Positions 50,171 through 58,607 of a DNA stretch of 64,000 nucleotides are shown here, piece after piece. Position 1 is the first letter of the stretch; each line of letters begins with the position of its first letter. The DNA comes from JBFLYZ01 sp040756415 (lineage in GTDB: Bacteria > Bacteroidota > Bacteroidia > JADZBD01), in assembly GCA_040756415.1 (NCBI GenBank), contig JBFLYZ010000004.1, positions 1-64,000 of the forward strand, read 5' to 3'. The notes beneath the pieces are model-generated. The model did no database searches. It saw only the letters and a program-made list of their open reading frames with translations, and was not told where the DNA came from. The position numbers and the translations under genes were made by a program.

Positions 50171-51949
50171 ATGGGACAGGCAATCCATTTGAATGGCAAC
50201 GGGCACCACGAGCAGAGCTTCTGGACAAAATATCTTTTTTCGACCGACCATAAGACGATCGGTATGCAATACATCATTACCGGGCTGTTTATGGCTGCAA
50301 TAGGCGGGTTTCTCGCCTACGTATTCCGCATGAACCTGGCATTCCCGGGCGAGGCCATTCCTTTGTTCGGTGAGCTGGGACCGCAGCAATACAACATGCT
50401 TGTAACCAATCACGGTATGATCATGGTTTTGTGGGTGGCCATGCCCATATTGGTATCCGGCCTCGGGAACCTGCTTATTCCAACCATGATAGGAACCGAT
50501 GACATGGCTTTCCCCACCGTGAACATGCTGTCGTATTGGATCTTTCTCCTGAGCTCCGTAGTGCTGCTGGCCTCTTTTTTCGTGCCGGGCGGAGGGTTTG
50601 CGGGCGGCTGGACGCTCTATCCCCCCTTGTCGGCCGGAGCGTACGCTGACACCAGCCCGGATTTCTTTACGGCACTTTTTTCCGGCACCAGCCTGTTCAT
50701 TCTCGCGGTGGCGCTCGAGATCGTTTCCATGCTCATGGGAGGAATAAATTTTCTCGTCACCACCATTAACAAGCGGGCTCCCGGCATGAGCGCGTTTAAA
50801 ATGCCTGTCATGGTTTGGTTCCTGTGCATAGCCAGCCTTGACTTCATGTTCTCCGTGGCGCCCCTGGTGGCTGGCGCTGTCATGCTTCTCTTCGACAATA
50901 TCCTGGGTACGGGGTTTTATGATCCGGTGAGGGGAGGCGACCCGGTGCTTTTTCAGCATCTTTTCTGGTTTTTCGGGCACCCCGAGGTATACGTGATCCT
51001 CCTGCCTGCTCTTGGGGTCATCGGTGAGATCATTACCGTTTTTTCCAGGAAGCCGCTCTTCGCTTACAGGACCATTGTGAAATTAAGCCTCATTGCGGCA
51101 GTTCTGGCAATCGTAGTATGGGCCCACCACCAGTTCATTGCCGGCATAGATCCGCGTATGGCTACTTTCTTCAGCGTGGGTACGATCATCATATCCATTC
51201 CCTTTGCAGGGGTTTTCTTGTCGTACATGGCCACGTTATGGGGGGGCTCCATACGCTTTTCTGCTGCAATGATCTGGGCGCTGGGCTTTATCGGGTTGTT
51301 CCTGATCGGTGGCCTTACGGGCCTTTTCCTGGGCTCCAATACGTTCGACATCTATGCGCACGATACCTATTTTGTTGTGGCGCATTTCCACTACACCCTG
51401 TTTCCCATTGTGTTTTTCGCATTTTTCGCGGCTTTCTATTACTGGTTCCCGAAGTTTGTCGGGAAACAGCTCAACGAAAAACTGGGAAAGATACACTTCT
51501 GGCTCACCTTCGTTTTCTTCAACGGAACTTTTTTCCTCTTGTTCTTCAACGGGCTGATGGGGCAACACCGGAGGGTGCATGACTACAGCTTGTTCTCGAA
51601 CGTCATCCAGGAGCCGTATATTACGTTTGAAAAGATATCTACCGTTTGCGCTATTCTGCTCATCGTATCCCAATTCATCTTTCTCTATAACCTGGTCATC
51701 AGCCTGCGGAAAAAAGAGCGGGCCCCGTCCAATCCCTGGAACGCGGCCACCCTGGAATGGCAGACGTCCTCTCCGCCACCTCACGGCAATTTTCCTGTAC
51801 CGGTAAAGGTCTATCATGGTCCCTACGAGTACAGCAACCCGTCCTTCAGCCTGGATTACGTGCCCCAGAACTACGATGAGCGCATTATGGATACAGAATC
51901 AAAACAAGACCAATATGAGCCAACAGCAGACATTATCAGTACCACCTAA
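50171..51949 (+). CDS. ctaD: Cytochrome c oxidase subunit I (aa3-type)
   Basis: 592 residues, about 12 helices. All canonical residues are present: GHPEVYVILLP (CuB His and cross-linking Tyr), WAHHQFIAG (two CuB His), and AHFHYTLFP (heme a3 and heme a His). This is an A-type proton-pumping oxidase, in clear contrast to the subunit at 58608..60275. A Pro-rich C-terminal tail (about 525-592) is typical of Bacteroidota versions. The end overlaps the next gene by 35 bases. Confidence 0.95.
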   Translation: MGQAIHLNGNGHHEQSFWTKYLFSTDHKTIGMQYIITGLFMAAIGGFLAYVFRMNLAFPGEAIPLFGELGPQQYNMLVTNHGMIMVLWVAMPILVSGLGNLLIPTMIGTDDMAFPTVNMLSYWIFLLSSVVLLASFFVPGGGFAGGWTLYPPLSAGAYADTSPDFFTALFSGTSLFILAVALEIVSMLMGGINFLVTTINKRAPGMSAFKMPVMVWFLCIASLDFMFSVAPLVAGAVMLLFDNILGTGFYDPVRGGDPVLFQHLFWFFGHPEVYVILLPALGVIGEIITVFSRKPLFAYRTIVKLSLIAAVLAIVVWAHHQFIAGIDPRMATFFSVGTIIISIPFAGVFLSYMATLWGGSIRFSAAMIWALGFIGLFLIGGLTGLFLGSNTFDIYAHDTYFVVAHFHYTLFPIVFFAFFAAFYYWFPKFVGKQLNEKLGKIHFWLTFVFFNGTFFLLFFNGLMGQHRRVHDYSLFSNVIQEPYITFEKISTVCAILLIVSQFIFLYNLVISLRKKERAPSNPWNAATLEWQTSSPPPHGNFPVPVKVYHGPYEYSNPSFSLDYVPQNYDERIMDTESKQDQYEPTADIISTT

Positions 51950-52523
51950 GGCTATACCGCAGGGAAGACTCGGGATCTGGATACTTATTGCGGGAGAGCT
52001 GGTCATTTTCGGTGGGTTGATCGCGGCCTACCTGATGAACCGGCTCCGCTACCCGGACCAATGGTCGGAGCAGGCCGCCCATACTTCAACTTTTTTCGGG
52101 GCCTTCAATACGGTGGTCCTGTTGTTCAGCAGTTACAGCATTGTAAGGGCCCACGCGGCCGCTACCCGTGCTCAGGTGAACAAGGTGCTGGTATGGATGA
52201 GCATAACCATTGGTTGCGGCCTGTTGTTCCTGGTCAACAAAACGATCGAGTATTCGGGCGAGATCAGCCATGGTTTTACCATGACCAGCCCCCGGCTCCA
52301 GGAGGCCGGTAATCAGATCGGCTCGCTGTTCTGGTCTTTCTATTATACCATGACCGGGCTGCACGGAACCCACGTTTTGGCGGGCATGGTGGCCATGCTC
52401 ATTGTAATGGCCGGGGTAAGAAAAGGAAAGAACCTGCATCGCGTAGAACTGGTAGGTATGTACTGGCACATGGTGGATCTCATCTGGATATTCCTGTTCC
52501 CTTTACTCTACATAGCAAAATAA
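51915..52523 (+). CDS. ctaE: Cytochrome c oxidase subunit III (first copy)
   Basis: Starting at 51915 (MSQQQTLSV) gives 202 residues and overlaps ctaD by 35 bases; the frame extends further upstream inside ctaD. Five hydrophobic helices are visible, with LHGTHVLAGMVAML and YWHMVDLIWIFLFP as subunit III signatures. A second, different subunit III follows at 52890..53459, so the operon encodes two. Confidence 0.88.
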   Translation: MSQQQTLSVPPKAIPQGRLGIWILIAGELVIFGGLIAAYLMNRLRYPDQWSEQAAHTSTFFGAFNTVVLLFSSYSIVRAHAAATRAQVNKVLVWMSITIGCGLLFLVNKTIEYSGEISHGFTMTSPRLQEAGNQIGSLFWSFYYTMTGLHGTHVLAGMVAMLIVMAGVRKGKNLHRVELVGMYWHMVDLIWIFLFPLLYIAK

Positions 52524-52544
52524 CCAAACATAAAGAAAACCCAT

Positions 52545-52880
52545 ATGAAGCCCGAAGATGATGAAGGGGTAGTTTACCCGGACCCGCAAAAGGATTACCA
52601 TGGCCATCCTGATTATCGCAAGACGTTGATCTACCTGTTGGTGTTGTTTGGGATCAGCCTGCTGGTGGGATACGTATTCTCGCCATTCATCGCCATATCC
52701 ATCATTTTTGCCACCGCGATCTGGAAGACATCGCTGGTAGTAAAGAACTTCATGCACCTGAAGTATGAGCCGTTTCTGATCTGGCTGACCATACTGGTGG
52801 TGCTGTTCACCATATTTGCTTTTTTCTGGGGCGTGGTTCCTGATATTACCATGGTTCCCCTTGAGGTTGTTCCTAAATGA
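52545..52880 (+). CDS. ctaF: Cytochrome c oxidase subunit IV-like protein
   Basis: 111 residues. A charged N-terminus (EDDEGVVYPDPQKDYHGHPDY) precedes three membrane helices (about 27-45, 48-66, 80-103). HLKYEPFLIWLTI is typical of prokaryotic subunit IV, a small part of the membrane oxidase complex. It lies between the two subunit III genes. Confidence 0.8.
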   Translation: MKPEDDEGVVYPDPQKDYHGHPDYRKTLIYLLVLFGISLLVGYVFSPFIAISIIFATAIWKTSLVVKNFMHLKYEPFLIWLTILVVLFTIFAFFWGVVPDITMVPLEVVPK

Positions 52881-52889
52881 TATGTAAAA

Positions 52890-53459
52890 ATGGAAACTGC
52901 GGTACAATACAATAAAAAGATCATATCCAATGGTATGCTGGGCATGGTGCTCTTCCTTTCGGTAGAGGTCATGCTGTTTGCCGGGTTCATCAGCGCGTAC
53001 CTGGTCAATCGTTCGGCAGCCATGAGCTGGCCCCCTCCCGGCCAGCCGCGCCTGCCGGTGGAGGTAACTTTCGTCAATACGCTTGTGCTGCTCGCCAGCG
53101 CAGTCGTATTATTCCTGTTCGGCAGGAAGTACAGGTTGTCGCAAAGCAGAGCATTGCTTTTTGCGGCCATGTTTCTGGGGACGGCTTTCCTGGCCATACA
53201 GGGAAGCGAATGGGCCAGGCTGATCAGTTATGGGCTTACCACTTCTTCCAGCCTGTATGGGGCTTTCTTTTACACCATCATCGGTGCCCACGCCTTGCAT
53301 GCGGCAGCGGGGCTGATCCTGCTGGCGTACCTGTATAGAAAGCTGGGGAAGGCCCTGCCGGAAGAGGTCAAAGCCGACAGGATCCGGGTATGCGCACTGT
53401 ACTGGTATTTCGTGGCGGGTGTCTGGCCTCCGCTCTATGCTCTGGTCTATCTGATGTAA
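52890..53459 (+). CDS. Cytochrome c oxidase subunit III (second copy)
   Basis: 189 residues, five helices. The signatures are GMVLFLSVEVMLFAGFISAY at the start, GSEWARLI, TIIGAHALHAAAGLI and ALYWYFVAGVWPPLYALVY at the end. It differs strongly from the copy at 51915..52523. Two unlike subunit III genes in one operon occur in some Bacteroidota oxidases. It ends 2 bases before ctaB. Confidence 0.88.
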   Translation: METAVQYNKKIISNGMLGMVLFLSVEVMLFAGFISAYLVNRSAAMSWPPPGQPRLPVEVTFVNTLVLLASAVVLFLFGRKYRLSQSRALLFAAMFLGTAFLAIQGSEWARLISYGLTTSSSLYGAFFYTIIGAHALHAAAGLILLAYLYRKLGKALPEEVKADRIRVCALYWYFVAGVWPPLYALVYLM

Positions 53460-53461
53460 GC

Positions 53462-54349
53462 ATGAACCCGAGCAGCACGGCCCCCGTCTTGAAAAAACAA
53501 TCGCGCTTAAGGGATTATGTCCAGTTGGTCAAGCCCCGCTTGTCGCTGCTGGTCGTTTTCTCGTCAGCCATGGCCTACCTTTGGGCTACTGACCGGAATG
53601 TTGACAGCACAACCGTATGGTTGCTGTCAACGGGCGGCTTCCTCGTCACTGCGAGCGCAAATATCCTTAATCAGGTTATCGAGAAAGATTCGGATAAGCT
53701 GATGAAGCGGACTTCGGAAAGGCCGCTTGCATCCGGCAGGATGAAGGTGACCGAGGCCCTGATGCTTTCCCTGTGCCTGGGAGCGGGCGGGGTTATCCTG
53801 CTGGCCGGCATCAACCTCTTTGCGGCTGCCATAGGTGTACTGGCCCTCTTGATTTATGCAGGCATGTACACCCCGCTAAAAAAGATCACCGCATGGACCG
53901 TAGTACCGGGAGCGGTTGCCGGCTCACTTCCTGTTGTTATCGGGTGGGTTGCGGCAAGGAACGAGATCGGGGAGGAGGCGCTTCTGCTTTTTTCTATCCA
54001 GTTCATCTGGCAATTTCCCCATACCTGGTCGATCGCCTGGCTGCTGAACGATGAATACAATAAGGCGGGCCTGAAAATGCTCCCCGGCAGCGATCGCACG
54101 AACACATCCGCTCTTTTGATCATGCTTTCAACATTCCTGATGATACCTTCCGCGTTTTTGCTTTATATGTACGAATCGGCCGGGGTTCACGTAACCTGGA
54201 TCATTGCGATAGCGGGCATAATCCTCCTGCTATTCGCGTTGCAACTGTACTGTAAACGGAACACCAGATCGGCCGTGGCCTTCATGCTGTGTTGTTTTAT
54301 TTACCTGCCGCTCGTGCTGATCGCCCTGGTAGCGGAAAAATACTTATGA
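53462..54349 (+). CDS. ctaB: Protoheme IX farnesyltransferase (heme O synthase)
   Basis: Starting at 53462 (MNPSSTAPVL) gives 295 residues with about nine helices. The prenyltransferase motif NQVIEKDSDKLMKRTSERPL contains the Asp-rich Mg/farnesyl-PP site; YTPLKKITAWTVVPGAVAG and WQFPHTWSIAWL are also typical. It makes heme O, the precursor used by heme A synthase (21132..22187). The longer frame from 53390 reads through the end of the upstream gene and is rejected. It overlaps the next small gene (ATGA). Confidence 0.93.
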   Translation: MNPSSTAPVLKKQSRLRDYVQLVKPRLSLLVVFSSAMAYLWATDRNVDSTTVWLLSTGGFLVTASANILNQVIEKDSDKLMKRTSERPLASGRMKVTEALMLSLCLGAGGVILLAGINLFAAAIGVLALLIYAGMYTPLKKITAWTVVPGAVAGSLPVVIGWVAARNEIGEEALLLFSIQFIWQFPHTWSIAWLLNDEYNKAGLKMLPGSDRTNTSALLIMLSTFLMIPSAFLLYMYESAGVHVTWIIAIAGIILLLFALQLYCKRNTRSAVAFMLCCFIYLPLVLIALVAEKYL

Positions 54350-54546
54350 AAAAGACCGGGTATATCCTGCTTCTGCTTTTGCCGCCTGCGGCTGCCGGGG
54401 CCTGTCCCATGTGCCAGGGCGAGATCGCTGAAAGGACGATATCAGCCTATAAGATCATTACCGTTGCGCTCACCTTGCTTCCGTTCATGCTGGGCGGGGG
54501 GATCTATTGGTGGATAAAGCAGCAATATAAAAGGCCAGGCTCCTGA
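54346..54546 (+). CDS. Small secreted/membrane protein with CPMCQ motif
   Basis: 66 residues, starting in the ctaB stop (ATGA). A signal-like helix (GYILLLLLPPAAAGA) is followed at once by CPMCQG, a CxxC that could bind copper or heme or act in thiol exchange. A second helix (IITVALTLLPFMLGGGIYWW) and a basic tail follow. Its place at the end of a copper-oxidase operon suggests an assembly role, but no family is recognised. Confidence 0.65.
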   Translation: MKKTGYILLLLLPPAAAGACPMCQGEIAERTISAYKIITVALTLLPFMLGGGIYWWIKQQYKRPGS

Positions 54547-54603
54547 TTTCTGTTGCCCCCTTCATTGTTTACCGTTAATCAACAGAATAGATAGCCTATC
54601 GTG

Positions 54604-56505
54604 TTATCTCTGCGCTGTGACCTTCAAGTCGTTTTCAAAGCCGATCACGGCTCCATGCCCCTGCGCGATACTGACCTCCTGCGATTCGAACTGCTTATCT
54701 GCAGCTTCGGTCTCTTTCATGCTGACGCGGATATTTCCGGCAACGCGGATCTCATCATACACATAAACTGACATATCCTCGTGGATCCCTTTGGCGCGGA
54801 AAATTTTCCGGTAGATCGTTTTCCCCTCCGCGTCCCGTATCGTTATTTCAACGGGCGAGCGCCTGGTAGCTATCGCTGTTTTCTGCTGCATATGCTTTAA
54901 TGAAGAGTTTGATCCGGCCATTACGGTCATGGCCGTAGACGTATACTTGAAATTCAGCACTAAGGTGCCCTGGTCTTTGGAATAGAACACGGCCGGCACA
55001 CGGCTGATGAGGGGCAAGGCGAGTATAAGCAGTATCCACAGTAAGGCTCCAGGGACCCATTTTGGCCTGAACCTGCGTATGGCAAGTTCGCTGGTCCCCT
55101 TTTTGTCGTCAACAGCCCGCAGGTCTTTCAGGTGATCCGCGATCTCTTTTGCCAGCCGCATGGAGGAATGTACGAAGCGTACGCGCTCTATCGATGACTT
55201 TCTTGTAAAAACCGGCCTCCGCTTTCTTTCGATGCGCGCTTCTTCGATCTCTGTACCGAAGCGATGATAGCAGTCTTCGCAGGATACCAGCATGATCCCC
55301 TTTGCGTTTTCATGAAAGAGCTCCGGGATCTTCTTAGCATGCACATCGCCAACGCAGGGAATGGTATGAATGGAAATGTCAGGGTGGTTCGGGATGGTGC
55401 CCGGGGGAATAAAGCGGCATGAGAACACCGCCAGTTCTTTTTTTTCCTTTTGAACAAATTCCCTGAGATCAGGCATACCGGGCATATCAATTGCGAAGCT
55501 TTTGCAGGAGCCGATACAGATCCCGCAAGCCAGGCATTTTTGTTGGTCCAGTACCGCCTTGCGTTCTCCGTTAACCTCCAGAACATCTATGGCATTATAC
55601 GGGCAATCCCTGGAGCATTGCTCGCAGGCATCGCATTTCTCCGGATCGATCCTTGCAGGGCTGAACCGCGGTCGCCTGATGCAGGCCAGAACCGAAATGG
55701 CCACGATGAACAACAGGATGAACATCCAGTTCATGGCGGGAGAGAAAGATTTCATCAGGTAAAATCCCGGCAGGTAATAAAGGTCGAAGGTAACGGAATG
55801 GGGCGCTATCGAAGATTCGGCCGAAGGATCGCTGAACACGGGGAACAGGAGGCAGGCCAGGAGCAATGCGAATCCTGTTATAGCCATCAGGTATTTCGAG
55901 GGGATGAGCCTTGGCTTTGCCAGGTGTTTGACATGGATCCAGAGCAGTATGAAAACAAAGACCGAAAGCGCAAGATGAGCGAACAGGATCATCCTGAAAT
56001 AACCGGCCAGGGAGCTCGTGTCGTTCATCATGAATCCCCCGGTTATGGAATCGGGGAAGATCGGAAGAAAGGCCAGGAGCTTGGATGTGAGGATCCCGAG
56101 CAATTTGGATTTATGGTCCCACACCAGCATAAACCCGGTAAGGCCGATCACCCACATTATCCACAGGGTGCCGATGCCGGAAAGCCAGGATACCGATCTC
56201 CTGAACTTGCCGGTCACAAGCATGTGGACCAGGTGCAGTATGCTCAATAAGATCAGCAGATCGGATGAATACCGGTGCAGGCTCCTCATCAGCCCTCCCA
56301 GCCACTGTTCAGATATCGATTGGGTGGACGAATAGGCTTCGCGCGGGTCGATTTTAAAGAACAGGAAGAGGTAGATCCCGGTAACGAGCGCTATTGCCAG
56401 GGAAAAAACAGTCAGCGCGCCCAGGTGGTACATCGGGTTGTGCCTGGAAGAGTATATTCTGCTGAATAGGGATGCGAGCCGCTGATATTGCCATTGTCCT
56501 GACAT
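54604..56505 (-). CDS. Fusion: cytochrome b + 2[4Fe-4S] ferredoxin + MvhD-like domain
   Basis: 633 residues. Part 1 (about 25-275) is a b6-type cytochrome b with bis-His pairs H77/H91 and H177/H191, each 14 apart, for two hemes. Part 2 (about 285-345) is a ferredoxin: C291, C294, C297, C301 and C324, C327, C330, C334. Part 3 (about 358-465) is like the MvhD/HdrA-linked delta subunit, with C363, C384, C409 and C412. Then a membrane helix (about 486-502) and a beta-rich extracytoplasmic tail follow. It probably moves electrons between soluble Fe-S partners and the membrane for the complex encoded upstream. It is the last gene of the 61387-54604 operon. Confidence 0.85.
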   Translation of the reverse strand: MSGQWQYQRLASLFSRIYSSRHNPMYHLGALTVFSLAIALVTGIYLFLFFKIDPREAYSSTQSISEQWLGGLMRSLHRYSSDLLILLSILHLVHMLVTGKFRRSVSWLSGIGTLWIMWVIGLTGFMLVWDHKSKLLGILTSKLLAFLPIFPDSITGGFMMNDTSSLAGYFRMILFAHLALSVFVFILLWIHVKHLAKPRLIPSKYLMAITGFALLLACLLFPVFSDPSAESSIAPHSVTFDLYYLPGFYLMKSFSPAMNWMFILLFIVAISVLACIRRPRFSPARIDPEKCDACEQCSRDCPYNAIDVLEVNGERKAVLDQQKCLACGICIGSCKSFAIDMPGMPDLREFVQKEKKELAVFSCRFIPPGTIPNHPDISIHTIPCVGDVHAKKIPELFHENAKGIMLVSCEDCYHRFGTEIEEARIERKRRPVFTRKSSIERVRFVHSSMRLAKEIADHLKDLRAVDDKKGTSELAIRRFRPKWVPGALLWILLILALPLISRVPAVFYSKDQGTLVLNFKYTSTAMTVMAGSNSSLKHMQQKTAIATRRSPVEITIRDAEGKTIYRKIFRAKGIHEDMSVYVYDEIRVAGNIRVSMKETEAADKQFESQEVSIAQGHGAVIGFENDLKVTAQR

Positions 56506-56508
56506 AGT

Positions 56509-58569
56509 CTAATGCCGGAGCATTACCGTCAATCTTTTCTTCCTTTTCCAGAACATCCTCGCCACATAGGTAAACATAATGGTGAAGAAGATAATGCCGG
56601 CCATCAGTTGCAGAATAAAGCCCCATTCAGCACTGTACGTGCGGGAGCCGGGATCAAACCGGAAGCAACGGAGAAAGATCCCCTCGAACAGGCCCAGGGA
56701 GGTATTCTCTTTTTTGGCTTCAAGCAGGGAAAGCCGAAGATCGTTTGGCTTGGGAGAGATGCCGTACACGTACCGGGAGATCTTTCCCGAAGGTGTCAGC
56801 ACGATCACCAGGTTCGGGTGCGCGTATTCGTTCATAGCGGAATCATAGTCCACCTGGAAATCGAGCGAAGCAAGAAGCTGCTTGACCCCTTCCTCATCGG
56901 ACGAAATCACTTTCCAGTCCTTCCCGTCAATGTTCCAGCGTTTCTGAAAGGTCCTGAGGTCGTCAGGCGAATCGTTCGGGTCGAAGGAAAAAGTAATAAT
57001 GGAGAAATCCTGTCCCAGGGTCCCCAGCTCAGAAACCGACCCTTTCAATCCTCCTGTTATGATCGAGCAGGAGCTGGGGCAGCGCGTATAGACCGGGCTG
57101 ATCACGATGGGCTTATCTCCCTTGAGAAGCTCACGGATGGATTTTCTATTTCCATCCTGGTCTGTTACCTGCACATCAGGCACCTGTTTTCCCAGGAACT
57201 TGTCCTCGTCAGGAAGATTGAAGGAGCAGAAAAGCACAAACAGGGTGGCAAGGCCGGCCGGCACCAGCGCCCTTTTCCAGGAAAAATACCGGATCAGCGA
57301 AACGGAGGCATATACTACAAACATGACCCCGCCCGACATGGACATGGCGGCCCCGATCCCCATGAGGTTCAGGCGCTGAATGATATCCTCGTCTGCATTC
57401 CAGTTAAACCCATAGGTCTTCCTGGGCGCCCCCAGCTTTCCGGCAAGATACAGCCCGGCCACCACCAGCAGCATCCCTGTTGTATACACCAGCGGCTGAT
57501 ACCGGGCCATCTTGTCCATCGCCAGGATTTTCTTCTCTTTAAGAATAAAATAGCTCATACCCATCAGCGCCACGGTGAGCGCTGACACCACTCCGTGATA
57601 ATGGGCGGTGATACGCAGATCGCTTTTCATGCCCATATATGCGATCGTTACCCCCGCGTAGTACAAAATCGCTGACAAAAGAAAGGCAGAGCCGGCCACC
57701 GAGGCGATCTTCACTTTAGGGAGCAGGTAAAGCGTATGGATCAGGACGGGAACCCCCAGGCCCACCCCGTAGCAGATCGTGGTATACAGCTTGAAATTAT
57801 AGCTTAAAGGATCAAGCATGATCCCCGAGAGCATCGGGATGGAGAAAACAAGGAACAGCCCGTTTGCCAACTGAAGGATGCGTGAATTGGGCAGGACGGC
57901 CCCCTCTCCGCGGGAGAAGCGCACAAGAAAATGCCAGCCTACCAGCATGATGCAAGCGTTAAGGAACTGCTGTATGTGGCCGGGTATCCAGAACATTCTT
58001 TCGTAATGCTCCTTCAGATCGCTGTAAGGAATATGAATGAAAGCGAAGGAAAGCACAATCCCGGCAAGCATGGCTACCGTTATTATCAATGAGATTCCGA
58101 TCAGGAACTCTTCCGTAGAGCGCCTGAAAAGCTGCCAGACCAGGGGCAGGCGCGTGACCGTTTCCAGTGCAAGCACGGACCAGAACAGGATCATTGCTAC
58201 CCAGAAGGCAGGGTTGTCGATCACCGGCACGTAGTTATTAAGGCACGCTGTGCCGGAGTCAAAAAAGCCCAGCGAAGCTATGATAAGTATGGTAAGGAGC
58301 ACCGCGCGGTACCCGAAGCGGCTGATCAGGAAGCTCCTTTTGCCCGTGTAGATGTACCACAAGCCGATGATGAAAGCCTGTACCCAGATGATCATGGAAA
58401 AATCAACGTGCGTGACGATGCTCCGGTAGAAAGGCAGCGGCTCCATGAATGCATGAAGGAACGGAACCCGTGGCGCGGCAACACCAATCGCAAAAATCCC
58501 AGCGAAAATGAGCGCCAGCACGGCCAGCCCCAGCCATTTCAGTTCCGTATCTTTTTGTTTTAGCAACAT
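56509..58569 (-). CDS. Degenerate heme-copper subunit I fused to an Sco domain
   Basis: 686 residues. Part 1 (about 10-440) has 12 or so helices and resembles heme-copper oxidase subunit I: H54 (heme b), H198 in PGHIQQF, H278 in VLIHTLY, and H323/H325 in AHYHG (heme ligands). The HPxxY tyrosine and the His-His pair are missing, so the copper/iron site is incomplete. Part 2 (about 458-610) is a Sco/SenC thioredoxin-like copper chaperone with CPSSC (C497, C501) and His in YAHPNLV. A last helix follows. It may be an accessory subunit that inserts metal and carries electrons for the catalytic subunit encoded just upstream. Confidence 0.82.
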   Translation of the reverse strand: MLLKQKDTELKWLGLAVLALIFAGIFAIGVAAPRVPFLHAFMEPLPFYRSIVTHVDFSMIIWVQAFIIGLWYIYTGKRSFLISRFGYRAVLLTILIIASLGFFDSGTACLNNYVPVIDNPAFWVAMILFWSVLALETVTRLPLVWQLFRRSTEEFLIGISLIITVAMLAGIVLSFAFIHIPYSDLKEHYERMFWIPGHIQQFLNACIMLVGWHFLVRFSRGEGAVLPNSRILQLANGLFLVFSIPMLSGIMLDPLSYNFKLYTTICYGVGLGVPVLIHTLYLLPKVKIASVAGSAFLLSAILYYAGVTIAYMGMKSDLRITAHYHGVVSALTVALMGMSYFILKEKKILAMDKMARYQPLVYTTGMLLVVAGLYLAGKLGAPRKTYGFNWNADEDIIQRLNLMGIGAAMSMSGGVMFVVYASVSLIRYFSWKRALVPAGLATLFVLFCSFNLPDEDKFLGKQVPDVQVTDQDGNRKSIRELLKGDKPIVISPVYTRCPSSCSIITGGLKGSVSELGTLGQDFSIITFSFDPNDSPDDLRTFQKRWNIDGKDWKVISSDEEGVKQLLASLDFQVDYDSAMNEYAHPNLVIVLTPSGKISRYVYGISPKPNDLRLSLLEAKKENTSLGLFEGIFLRCFRFDPGSRTYSAEWGFILQLMAGIIFFTIMFTYVARMFWKRKKRLTVMLRH

Positions 58570-58607
58570 ATGTTTTCAGGTGGTTATCCGTTTCTCGGCA
58601 GCACCGG

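Noticed and set aside
53390..53461. N-terminal extension of heme O synthase
   Set aside because: The extension lies within the end of the upstream subunit III gene; the start at 53462 follows its stop by two bases.
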